Of a stretch of DNA of 64,000 bases, positions 10,381 through 21,457 are shown in pieces (positions within the stretch are counted from its first letter, which is position 1; the number at the start of each line of letters is the position of its first letter). The position numbers were made by a program, and so were the translations under genes. Under the pieces are notes generated by a model. It saw only the letters and a program-made list of their open reading frames with translations. It was not told the DNA's origin and searched no databases. This DNA is from Seminavis robusta (lineage: Eukaryota; Bacillariophyta; Bacillariophyceae; Naviculales; Naviculaceae). Where the stretch lies: the NCBI GenBank assembly GCA_903772945.1, contig CAICTM010000235.1:23758-87757 (forward strand), written 5' to 3'.

Positions 10381-12013
10381 GGTTGCTTTGCCAATACGCT
10401 TGCAATGATGTACAACTTGTTCTTTGATAATGGAATTATTGTTGTAGCAGCTGTTGTGGCTTTGTTGTCAAGCGAAAAGACCACCTACTTGAGAGGATCA
10501 GGTGGATGCAAACAAAATTCTAACACGGCTCAAACCTTAATCTCTTTTGGCTGCTGCATCATGCGTCACACACCTGATGACATCAACCCCAAGAACCAAT
10601 GAGCCGTTGGCTATCTAGCTAGTGATCAGGCACTGCGAGGAGTAGTTCTTTTATAAGGCATCTGGTATACTGTATCATCTTGTACTATGCCAATGAAAGA
10701 CTGGCAAAAGCTGCTCTAAGGTTGCAGCAGTCATTTACGTTGCGTGTCCACTTGTGTTGGCTTCCTGGCTACGACGTACTGGCTGGTACTCCAGGGCTCA
10801 GCTTCCAGCTCTACCCCTCTGTAGCTGAGATGACACCTTTTCCTCTTGACCACAGACACCCTTTCCTGGAGCTTCCACAGTGAGCTGCATGATTTTACGA
10901 ACAACTGGATAGATCCTCCACAACTTCGTCATTATCTGTACCGATCGATCGTCGCACGGTACAAGCTGATGGGTAGACCACTCCATGAGCGCCAGGCAAA
11001 GGCAATTTTCGTCAACTGCCGCAACGAGCTACCGGTACCACCCCTCTTACCGGTGGCTACGGTAGCAAGCTATTGGAGGGGAACCTGTACCGGTACTAGT
11101 ACGGGATGAGCAAACATGCATACATTAGTTAGGTCACTATCTGTCACTATCCGGTTAGCAAGTTTTACTCGATGTTGATTTTTGAACTCTGAACCGTCTA
11201 TTCTGATTCGAAAGGACGCACAGCATCCTTCACTTCGAATCTCAATCCACAATTCTCCATCCTGTCACAATCGATAGCTAGTACTAGCTAGTAGCCTGGA
11301 GCTGGAAAGCTTGGCAAGTGTCTGTGCAACTAAAAACATGTGTTCAGCACTTGGCATGCCCCTTAGTAGGACTCTCGAGCCGAGAAAGTAAGGAGGGGTA
11401 AAGAAAGATTCAATCTGCATCGGTTTGCAGGAATTTTCTAGCGGAGCGTATGCGAGGCAAGGTCCTCATTTGGTCCCTTGACGAGGAAGCCTTGGGTTCA
11501 ACACAAACCTTACTAGCTAGTACCGTAGAGTACATCCTATAGAAATGATTCTTTGCAGCAGTGAATCAGAAGAGAGTGTCCGTCAGCTCATTTTCACCGC
11601 CTTTCTTTAAAAAATCGCTCAAGAGACGGAGTTTTTGCACTTCTTGCTGATTACTGATGACCACTCCGCCTCAGTTTGACGATGCACGCTGAATTTTTCC
11701 TTTGAACGAGCTGAATCCTTGGATACAGCGTACCAATAGCTTCATTGGTTGGATCTTCTCTCTCACTCAGAAAACATTGCAATACTAGAGTAGCTTCATT
11801 GGCGGCACTGTCTCTGCCTTGTCCTCGACCAAGGTTTTTCCCGGCACCCCCGAAGGTTGAGGTTTATCTAACGGTCATAAAAACGTTTCTCTTCACCAAG
11901 ACTAGGGTTAAGCGTATCGTTCGTGGTTAGCAATACCAGGTCACTCTTCTTGTCGTCGCTTTGATGGATCAACCGCATAAATCCGCTCTTCTGTGGTTTT
12001 CCAGGGCCTCACC
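10381..12013. other. Long divergent intergenic region
   Basis: About 1.6 kb between ClpX (-) and the next gene (+). It is rich in TACCGGTA/GTACCGGT words (for example near 11030-11100) and TAGCTAG tetramers. The small frames at 10680-11109 look random. No RNA gene or transposon recognised. Confidence 0.5.
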
Positions 12014-14678
12014 ATGCCTTTTGCTCGGGTGGGGGCGATGCCTCCGCCCTCTCGCTACGATGGGCAAGTCTCATCGGCTCCGCAACAGCAGCAGCAAGAT
12101 GTTGGTGGAAGACCATCGCGTCGTCAAAAAGGAATCACCATGGAGGTAAGAAAATTAGTCGAGGTTTTTTTGGTCTCTGGACGGAAGGGCCCATCATACC
12201 GTGGATCTGGTGTTTACCGATCGTAATGGTTTAGGTCAACCGCGCTTCACGAGTTTCCCAGTGCGAGATAACGTTGATTCTGTTTTCGGTGGAAGAGAGA
12301 TAACCAATTTGATCCGTCAATTCACCACCATGATGAGGTTGTTGGTTCTGGATAAATCTCTCTGGGCATCATGATCTCTGTAGCCGTATGTTGGGCCTTT
12401 GGGTTTCTCCATTCTGCTTGGCCATTGTGCGTTCCGAGTGCTTGCGTTGAATAGTTTTCTCACCTAGTTCGCACGATTTGTTGCTGGACTGCCGAAAACA
12501 GGACTTGAAAAAGCAAACCGCGATGCGCTTGGCTCAGGAGCATCATCAGGTCCCCCCAGGTGTGCCGAAGACTGCTGCTGTATCGGGAGATCCCAGAACG
12601 AGGCATCCTGTAGTGACGCCTCAAACTCTAGCCGCGCGAAGAATTGCGGCGGCTGCGGCTCATGCTCCCAGTACCAGCCGTGACGTGCCGGTTCCTCATT
12701 ACCAGCGGCTTCACCACCAACAGCAGCATCACAGTAGTCCAATGGTCCATCACATTCCAAATACTGTCGATCCTCCAGGAATGAGCTATGGCGCGTCTCC
12801 TCAATATGATCAGGGAGCAAACATCAATAAGAATCCCACTCGCCACAAAAATCCGAGACAGGCCAAATTCGCCGAGATGCAAATGGCTGAACAACATCAG
12901 GTAAATTTTCTCTTTCTGTATTTCACGGAGAATGGAACAAAAACGAAGAACTAACGACCCCGTTCCTATCATTCCTCCAGCAATCGATCAATGTAACGAG
13001 CAACCGATTCCAACAAGAGCAACAGAGGTCACAATACTCGCGACCTTCGTCAGCCCCTCTTTTGCCCGCCAATCCTCTCTCTTCAAACTCTTCAGCTTAC
13101 AATTCAGCCGCCGGTAACTTGGGAAGCGGCAATGGCCAATCAAGCTCCACGAGCAAACTCCCTCATGGATTGACTGTTAACGAGCTAAAAGAAATGACGA
13201 AAGCCAGATTGCAGGCCGAAGCCGCCGATAAAATGTCCACTTCAACAGGAAGTGCTGTCGTGGAAATGGAGACTCGAGACCCCAGCAGTGCGGGCTTTGA
13301 TGCAATGCAGTCAAATTATGGACAATCCATGCCAAGCTTAGATAGAAGCGGGCATGTGGTGCCGTCCCAAGTGCACACGAATTCCATGGGTTTCGATCAT
13401 GGGTCGAGCTTTCGCCAGCCTGCTCAGGTATCCCCCATACCGTCCTCCCTACATGGTTTTGGCCAAAGTACCTCGTCTTCCTCTTTCAACGATACCTTGG
13501 CTCAAGATCCGAGCAGAACAGTAGCAGGAAACCGAGGTCGGGTGGACTCTTACCCGGATTCCAACTGGGACAATGCTAGCGTGACATCCCACAATAGCAC
13601 TGTTGCCTCTGAATATTTGGGCTCAGAATCAGCATTTTCCTCTGGTGTCAACGGATATGGCCAGTTAGATGATCCCTCGGCGATGTCTCTGGGAAGAACC
13701 CAATCTTATCCATTGGGAAGCAATGGTCGGTCCACGGCTGTGTCGTCCGAAATGGTCTCGAGAGAAAACACCCCGACGAACTCGATTCCATCTCCGATTG
13801 GAACTTCCTACTTTGAGCCCTCGGCTTCTGCGATGAATCAGAACCGACAGCGAGCCATGACGCTGTCACCACGACCAGGCTTGTCTCTGTTGCACGAAGA
13901 CCGTCCCGGGTTTTGCGAGGATGAGCTGGGAATTCCTTCCTTCTCTTCAGGATCTCGTCATGCACGTCAGCAATTGACTGCTCGATCCAGGAGGAGCTTC
14001 TCACCCATCTTGCAACCCCAAGCGTATGCCAGTGATAGCAGTCTCGGTGCTGGAGGGAATTATGGAAGCAACAACAACTTGCCCGGCGGGGTTCTTGGAG
14101 GCAACATCATGGAGAATCGTCCCAGGACATCCTCCACTGCTTCTCTGCCAGCGATTTCGCACACTGCAGAAGAGTTTGCGTTGGATGGCCATGGTACGTC
14201 TCGCAGGTCATCTGACAATGTCACTATGAGAGGACCAACCATCAGTGAGCATTCGGCTATTCATAGTGGCGGAGACGCGTTATTGGGATCATCCAGCATT
14301 TACGGTAGCGGTGTTGACGGACGATCACACCAGACGTCCTCTGTCTTCCGAAACGACTATGGTGGCATCCCTGCTCCTCCTGGACTTGGTCATGACAACA
14401 TTGGCATGCCAGGATCCGGACACAACCCGCTAGTTCCAAGAGCAGGGAGCCTCGATGGCATGGGCAGCAATAGAGTACGCGCTTCTACGTGGGCCGCTGC
14501 TCCCGCTTCGGACATGTTTGGATCCAGCAGTGGATTGTACGATTACAACGGCGACGACACTCTGGCTGGCGACTTGGCTTCCATCTTGAAGTTGTCCGGT
14601 GCCGAGGAGAAGCCGGATGCCGATCGCTCGGGCATGTTGTTCAGTGACATGCCTTCTTCATTTCTCGGGAGGTCGTGA
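12014..14678 (+). CDS. Low-complexity Ser/Gly/Gln-rich protein, function unknown
   Basis: The 3' part is clear: exon 12468-12900, an 80-bp intron (gtaaat...ctccag) and exon 12981-14678, in phase. The product is rich in Q, H, S, G and N, with short repeats such as SSSxYGSG. Its one conserved-looking block is LPHGLTVNELKEMTKARLQAEA (about 13170-13230), a motif I associate with diatom proteins of unknown role. The end (DDTLAGDLASILKLSGAEE...SSFLGRS) also looks conserved. The 5' end is unresolved: 12014-12145 codes PPPSRYDG...QQQQQDVGGRPSRRQKGITME and ends at a strong donor (gtaaga), but its phase does not fit the acceptor at 12467, so a middle exon (perhaps around 12235-12345) or a sequence error is likely. 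It may be a disordered regulatory or RNA-associated protein; that is inference. Confidence 0.6.
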
Positions 14679-15416
14679 GACTTTTCGATGGTAGTGATTC
14701 ATGTTGTCGAGAAGATCAAGGCTCAGGGTCTTTTTCTTTGATATGATAGATTATTTGCAGAACGCATGGCAGGTGGCCGCTGCGCAAGTGTTATTGGTGA
14801 CGTTTCCATTTGATGGATGGATGTTGCTGCTTACCGGTACCTTGTCAATTTATATTCATGTTTCTTGGTGAGTTATACGTGTTTCTACGGGAAGTGTCGG
14901 GGGTCATGTGCTTGGTCTACAAATCATGATCAGTGAAACTCGTCCCACTGTGGGTTGAAAGTTTTTGTGGTGATAGTTCAGTGGTTGACCTTCGAACCAT
15001 CTGGTGCTGTAATATGACCTTTTGCCCAGGTCTTGTCCCAATCTATGGAATAAACTTTATATTTTAAACTATTGCGTTGATTAGTATCGAGCTCGTTACT
15101 GGACCCTGGCTAGTGGTTTCGGTTGTCGAAATACGTACGGTACGACTGTAGTCTCCGAGTCTGCTGAGCTTTACTGGCGCTCCAAGGAACTCAGGCGTCA
15201 TCCAGTTCAATTATTTCCTTCTCTTAGCTCGCAAGAACTTAGTCTCCGAGGCTTTTAGTTCTGTGGGCTTTGCTGCTGGGGATCCCGAAGGTGGGCTCCA
15301 AAGCAACACCTCGTCATCATTTAAAGCCTTTCAATCAATGATTGCCTTCTCTAGCTAGCTAATGCGTGAATCGTTCTGAAGGATCACAGATAAGGGATCC
15401 AGTTGCTTCAAGGAGC
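14679..15416. other. 3' flank and intergenic DNA
   Basis: About 740 bp after the low-complexity gene, including its probable 3' UTR (T-rich, ATAAA-like words near 15050). It contains none of the kinesin motor sequence that would be expected downstream of the neighbouring minus-strand fragment. Confidence 0.5.
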
Positions 15417-15776
15417 TCACTGCTGACCTGTTTGCCCGTAGGCAAAGATGCAGACCGGAAACCCGTCAATGGCGCTTTGAATGAGAGGCGCAACTCCCTC
15501 CCAAACATCTTCTTGTGCACTAGAGGGCGAATAGACATTATCAAAAGGATAGCGCCACACTTTTCGGCGGTCACTGAGGCCACCCCTGCCTTTTGCTGGC
15601 TCTTTGATCTCAATGACACGTTTGGTGAGGTCTTCACTCTCCTGAGGAGAGTGGGCCTGGGACTCGACATTGCGCAACTGGTTTGACAAAATTTGATCAA
15701 TTGCTTCGGCAGCGCTGACGAAGCTCGATGTCGCAAAACTTGTAACGGATGTTAATGTTAGATATGTAGCTACCAA
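15417..15776 (-). pseudogene. Truncated kinesin motor domain fragment
   Basis: A 119-codon frame whose last about 68 residues (15,630-15,417) are clearly the start of a kinesin motor domain, closest to kinesin-14: VIEIKEPAKGRGGL, then KVWRYPFDNVYSPSSAQEDVW, then PLIQSAIDGFPVCIFAYGQTG. The frame reaches the P-loop (GQTGSGKT in intact kinesins) and stops after GQTGQQ. The preceding strand (IRVFCRVRP) and everything after the P-loop (switch I NxxSSRSH, switch II DLAGSE) are missing from the surrounding DNA. The first about 50 residues do not resemble kinesin. An intron after GQT-G is possible (GT follows), but no continuation is present in the 700 bp downstream. I read it as a truncated gene fragment. 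Confidence 0.75.
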
Positions 15777-15981
15777 TATTGATATAAACCACCCAAACCA
15801 AAAGCTGCTGCTGCATTGTGTGGGGCATTATTCCAAGTATGGTCGATGATGGCTCCAACACACCTGCCTTCAGGACAGTTTTGAAAAGGACCTGGTTCTA
15901 TGGTACCGGTACGAGTTGCAGACGAACACGCATCTTTCCTATCCGTAAAGAGACTACAGTTTCTGCTGGAAGCACCACAGC

Positions 15982-18614
15982 CTAAGAGTCGAGCATGAAT
16001 TGAACAGCTCGTTCTTGGGTTTCAATGGAGAACTTGTGGAGGTCACAGGAACGGATTGTAGCAACATCAACTTCATCCTTCTCTCCTGACCAGTCCGGCT
16101 TTCTCCGTGCATTTTCCTTCACGAAGGCCCTGGACAATGCCTTGGCCAGCGACAGGCGAATAGTGTGCAGTAGGTCTTCTGGAATGGGATGTAGCTTTTC
16201 CAACTCCAAACTCAACGGGATGACCGCAACCTGCTCCAATAGAGCCTGCACACCTTGCACATCAAAGGATGAGCAGTAGTCGTTCGGCTTGGCCAAAGGG
16301 ATGCGTCTTTCGTCTTCTTCAATCACACGCTGTCCCAGCAAGAGCAAGCCGTAATGCAGACATCGAGGAGCTGTCGTAGTAACCGCACCAGAATCATACT
16401 CGTTGGGTTTTTCTTGCAAAAGCAGTTTGATATTGGTGGCCACAGGAGTCCAATCAGGAGAGTCATTTGACAATCTTTCGTAGATACCCACCATGAGTTC
16501 CAATGTCTGCACCTCGAGCAGCTTGGCAACGTATCCCTCTAGAGGTCCCTCTTTGAGGGACTTTACCATTTCCTTGGCTGTGGCATTGACTCGACCCACT
16601 CCTTCCCTCTCCTCCAGAATTCCCAAGAGGAGCGCTCCGGCAACACGAACGCACCATGAAATGATATAGCGATAGCATACACTCGTGGCTTCAATGCTTT
16701 GCCAATCATGGACTTCTCCGTCACTCTCACGACAAAGCATCGATTCCAATTCCAGACCCACCAACAACCAGTGCATGGCCCCACCAGGGGTATCACTATT
16801 CAAATGGCTTCGATAGCGGAACAAGACCAAACCGACACACCCGTCCACAATCCGTTCGCTTTTCTTGTCCACCAGTTTTTGACATAGTGAGATGAGGTTA
16901 CGTGCTTCTACATCATTCCCAGGAGTATGACGTTCCAGAATTGCAGCCATGGTCGCCACAATGCTGACATCACCCTTGGGTGTAGCAAAGGGAAGTAGCA
17001 GGCGCACAACCATGCGTGTGCCAATGTCCGCATTCGGCCCCGCCAGAGACGAAGTAATGGCAAATGCTGCCGTTTTCAAAAGGTCCATTTGCAATGGCTT
17101 TGGTAGCTGGAGCCCGGCGTCCAGGTACAAGTTGCAGAGCAGTGATGTCTGAAGAGAGGTAGAGGGGGGAAAATGAGGCTGCTTGTGTTGCGAGGAAATC
17201 ACATTGACTAACATATCGAAAATCTTACCACAGTAGCCGGCAATGCCGCTCCACTGGCGCCTCCAAAAGCAAATAGTGATTCCATGACCCGCCCCGAACT
17301 TCCCTGCATGATGCTCAAAAGGACATCATCCATCTGTTCGTGAACAGGCGGATACTTTTGCATAAGTTTTTCCGCTCGCACTTGAATGTTGCCAGGAACA
17401 ATGGTTGGATTGACGTAGATCAATTCCGCCAGGAGCGCCTCGGCCCAATTGTCGAATACAGCTTGCTTGATATTACCACTTAGAATTTTCAAAATTCCGT
17501 CCAATTGTGGAATTTTGCGTGCCAATCGATGGACCGATTCCAAATCGAGGACGTACTGTTGCCATGCGTGTCGTTTGGTGGATGCGGCTCGTGGATTGTA
17601 GTGAACGGGAAAATCTGTTCCTTCCAAAGTTGTGTCGCTGGTTTCCCACAACTGATAATCGGTTGTGGAAATCCCCTCCAGCAGGGTTTCTTCGCGGGGT
17701 CTGTTGTTGTGTTTGGCATCCAAACCAGCATCGTTCGCATCATCTCGACCTCCTGGCAAGGGAGCACTGAGCAACAGCCGTTCTAGATCCTGAAAGGCTT
17801 CTCGATCTTTTTCCAACAAGAGTGCTTCGTCGCCGTCGTCATCCATGTCGTCTCGGCTTCTCATGGCTCGTTGGCAGGCTGAATGACGGGAGAGCAAAGC
17901 CCATGCCTGTTCTAAATTTCCGTGTTTGACAAGAGTGTTCAACAAGAGCCAGTAGGGTGCTCCGTCATCGACTTGATCTGGGTGGAGCGAATCCATCAAT
18001 TCCTGCAGGACGTCCGGATCGACCATTTGCAAGGCTGGGGCGGTGTGATGATGTCGCAAATAGCGGACCGTATCGGCCGTCAAAGCTCCCGGAATGGAAA
18101 ATGCGTCGGCGTAATAATCCAAACTACTGGTCATTTCGGGAGGTGGTGGAAGAATAAAGATTTCCGAGAGATGCGTAATCGCATAGACCAACTTGAGCAT
18201 TTCCAAATTTTCCTTGTCCAAAGCGGGTTGTTGCATATTATTATTGCCCTCCGTCATGGAGTTGTCATTGTTGTTCTCGTCCATTTCAATCCAATGATCT
18301 TCCCATTGCACCAAACATTCTCGCAGAGCGGCACGGTACGCCTTGGAGAGTGTTTTGAGAGTATTCCAGGATTTGCTGACCGATGGCGTGAGCTCCGAAT
18401 GAGCCTGGTGGGCATCCAACAATTGCATCAAGGCCGAAACCTCATGTTCGTTACAACCCACTCCAGAATGCGACAACATGGTGTTGATTTGCATGGCGAC
18501 GACTCTTGCCTCATCTTGTTGCTGGCTTGGGACTTGAATGGCCCGAGGCAATACCAATGCCGACGGATTCTTGGGATCCCAGGCCATGCCAAAGGCTGAT
18601 GGAGACGTGGACAT
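15982..18614 (-). CDS. NUP85: Nucleoporin Nup85
   Basis: Structural nucleoporin of the Y-shaped (Nup107-160) complex in the nuclear pore scaffold. Two exons, 18614-17229 and 17148-15982, joined in phase 0 across an 80-bp intron (gtaaga...cttcag); 850 aa. The N-terminal half carries the family's helical signature: YWLLLNTLVKHGNLEQAWALLSRHS, then IPQLDGILKILSGN, NWAEALLAELIYVNPTIVPG and EQMDDVLLSIMQGSSGRVMESL, which parallels human Nup85 WYEALIAKLLFTQPTV...LDNILLAAFE. The C-terminal half is all-helical, as expected for an ancestral coatomer element. An Asn/Asp-rich insertion (about residues 110-130) and a DDDGDE stretch are lineage-specific. No membrane segment. The start MSTSPSAFGMAWDPKNPS is the first in-frame ATG. 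Confidence 0.86.
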
Positions 18615-19546
18615 GGCTCACTTCGTACTAGTTCGTATCTTGCAGTAAGCACTCAAAGGAAGAATAGCCAATGCTGTACTCTCCTCACATGCAGAGACTA
18701 CCGGTACCGTACTGCACGATAGCTGTGGATATACGTATTGTAGCCAAGAGGAGACGCTTTGGCTTTTTGGCTGGCTGAATCGATCGAATCGAGGGTTGCC
18801 AACCAAAGTTTGTCGTTCGTCTGCTGTGTGCGATATTGGCGGAGGATCCAAATCGAACCGACGATCAATGCAATTCGAATGACATTCGGCTCGATTCGAC
18901 TCGACTCGATTCGATTCATCGTCATCTTCTGAATTTACACCTGTGCCGTCGTCTCCAGGCCCCACTCCTGATCCAACAAAAGGATCAACACAAGGAAAAC
19001 TTCAGGACCTTCACACAAGGAACAGCAGAACCCACTCCTGGACTTTCTCTTGGTGGTCCATCCCCAGGCCTGAATCCTGTCTCCTGGTCCCACCCACTCT
19101 GGACATGCCCCACCCCTCCACCAACTCCAGGGGCCACACCCAGACCCAGACTTACTTCAGGACTTAGCCCCCTTGAACCATCATCACGCCCACTCCTGGC
19201 TCTCACACGACGCCCCGACGATGTACCCTGGCCCCACTTGCAGACCAACTCCAGGACCAAGACATGGACTAACTCTGGACAGGGCAGGGGCACATGATCA
19301 GATCAGACAAGGGAGGGGTCCAACAAAACCTAGCAACAAAACTCGAAATCAGCGAACTCGGTGGGACACACGTAGTTTCTGCTCTAGTAGACTAGTTTTA
19401 GGAATTGGTATCACAGAGGATCTAGCTGTTAATAGTTAGACCTACAATACCGTGTACTAAGAGTTATCTTCCTGCATCTACCGTAGCTAGACTGTGCTGT
19501 TAAGCGTCACAACATGACTACTGTACCAAGCATGCAGTCAGAAAGT
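18615..19546. other. Intergenic with C/A-rich imperfect repeats
   Basis: About 930 bp between Nup85 and the GNAT gene. 18,880-18,920 has repeated GATTCGACTC-like units, and 18,955-19,300 is an unusual C-rich stretch built on CACTCCTGG/CCCAGG variants (listed separately). Long frames through it are repeat artefacts. Confidence 0.55.
18955..19300. repeat. C-rich imperfect tandem repeat
   Basis: Degenerate units around CCCACTCCTGGAC / CTCCAGGNCCA recur throughout this stretch, giving Pro/Thr/Ser-rich translations on + and Gly/Val-rich ones on -. Unit length is irregular (about 15-35 bp), so it looks like an old minisatellite rather than a coding repeat. Confidence 0.55.
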
Positions 19547-21165
19547 CTATAGATTCTTATCCTTGGCGGCGTTGAGTGCCAGAACCCTCTTTTGTTCATC
19601 CATCTCCTCCTCTTTCTTTCGGTTGCGAACATCAGCTTGAGCGGCAGCAACTCCGTACAGTTTCTTGAACAAGGCAAAACGAGCTCCCTTATCCCAGTCA
19701 CTATTGAGTAATCCGTAGAGCACGCTGTCTCTACTGGAGTCTTTGACAATCATGTGCTTAAACACCGTGCCCTGTGTAGACAGTGTTGCCAAAAGAAAAA
19801 GACATCAGCACAACCTGTCCATATAATCTTTGGAGAATCATCCAATCGACTATAGCTAGCAACAACAATAAAAACTTACCTCCAAAGTGTATCCCAACCG
19901 CAGGGCCAATTTCCGCGCGGGTGCGTCCTGATGATCCATTGACATTTGGCAGCGACGGTATCCGAGCGCAAAGAGTCGATCCAACAACAGATAACACGCC
20001 TCGAGTTGTTCCTGACTGCCATCCATGGTGGGACGCATGATGGGTGGTTCCAGTTGAATTCCCAAATTTTGAGGATTGTCGTTTGTGAGGAGTACCACTC
20101 CCACCAATTTGTCGGTAATGTTGTTGATAATGGCAAAGGCAGCTTCATTGATTTTTCGTTGAAAGACAAATGATTTGGCAAGTTCCTGTTTGTTGCGAAA
20201 GGGTCCTTCTTCTAGGAATCCCCATACTTCTTCTGGATCATAGGATTTGGTTTCCAGATCGGGAGCCCCCGACGTCAAGTCAAAGACCTGGTTCAAATGC
20301 CGGTCTGGTTCGAGTGCTTCCAGTCGCACTAGTTTGCCAATGATATCCTGAGGACGTTCTTTGAATAGCTTGGAGTATTTGTCGTCTGTTTTGTGATTAT
20401 CGCAGGATACCGCTTCGTAGACACGAGCATAGGAGCGCCGATAGGAGAGGTTGGTGTAATTGCCACAAGCGGCAAACCCTCGAGCATAGGCTTCATAGCG
20501 AGCTTCTGGTTGTCCCGTCAATGCCGGTCCTGTTATCAAAAAGAAAGAGAATCAAAAAGTCAGTCTCACAGCACAAATTAAAAAAAATGACAATGCGTCA
20601 ATCATGGACTGTCATACTACTCACCACCAGGAGCATCTTGACATCGGCGATACGCCACTTCATAGTTGGCCTGATAGCCTGGGGGGAACTGTCTCTTGAC
20701 AGCACTACTACTGGTCCTAGGGTCTCCATCCTTCTTTTCATCGTCCTTGCTGGAATTTTCCACAATGGTGCCATGTTCGTTCAAGAGTAATTGAGTTAAA
20801 TTGGAGAGCATTCCCTCCTTGACCATCAAGGGTGGATAAAATTTGGCCATTCGTTCTCTCGCGTCTAGTAATCGCTCCAGCAAGAGAGCTCGTTCGGATC
20901 GGATCATGTGAGAGTGTACAACCGTGACATCTCCTTCTTCTTGTTCGGCTATGCGCTGAAAGGAACCTCCAAATGCGAGCAAGCAGAGGACGGCGCCAAT
21001 GGTGCCGGCAAAGGTCAGACAGCCAAAGAGAATGCCGTAGCGTTGCGCCGTCGGCATGTGCAGCAAGCCAAACGCGTCCAACAAGTTCTCCCAAGAACCA
21101 AACATCTTGTTCAGGTCGCCAAAGGCTTGGAACAGCTTGTCGATATCGCTACTGCTGGAGGCCAT
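19547..21165 (-). CDS. Membrane-anchored GNAT-family acetyltransferase
   Basis: Three exons in phase: 21165-20625, 20529-19880, 19771-19547 (471 aa). Residues about 44-66 (GILFGCLTFAGTIGAVLCLLAF) form one transmembrane helix near the N-terminus. Residues about 180-420 resemble RimJ/RimL-type GNAT folds: QEVFDLTSG-like start (HLNQVFDLTSGAPD), AFAIINNITDKLVGVVLLTND (central strands), and the acetyl-CoA-side segment RRCQMSMDHQDAPARKLALRLGYTLEGTVFKHMIVKDSSRDS, which matches the usual D-x-N-x-x-A/S-xxLxxxxGF-xxEG pattern with DAPAR in place of N-x-x-S. The C-terminus is a basic/acidic helix. The substrate cannot be deduced. It is divergent from the glycosyltransferase at 21458, 292 bp apart, so the two may share a promoter region. 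Confidence 0.72.
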
Positions 21166-21457
21166 GGTTGCTCTCTTATTCTATTTCCAATCAATCAACA
21201 GTTCTCCAAACAAAAAATAAATGATCTCTCTCGGCATTTTTTTAGACCTTCGAATACGATCGATTTGGTTTGAAAATCTTTCGCAAAATGGGGTTAAAGT
21301 TAAGGCTAAAAGTGAAAAGCAAGATCCTCTTTGATCGGAAAACTCGACCATGGCGCAATAACCGCCACACCAACCAAAATCGCGTTCGGTTAGACTATAT
21401 TCGGTTTCGCCCCCAATCATTGATCCATCTGACGATAAAGATAGATAGGAAGAAACC

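Noticed and set aside
18836-19297. 153-codon Pro/Thr-rich frame
   Set aside because: Produced by the C-rich repeat; composition follows the repeat in every frame.
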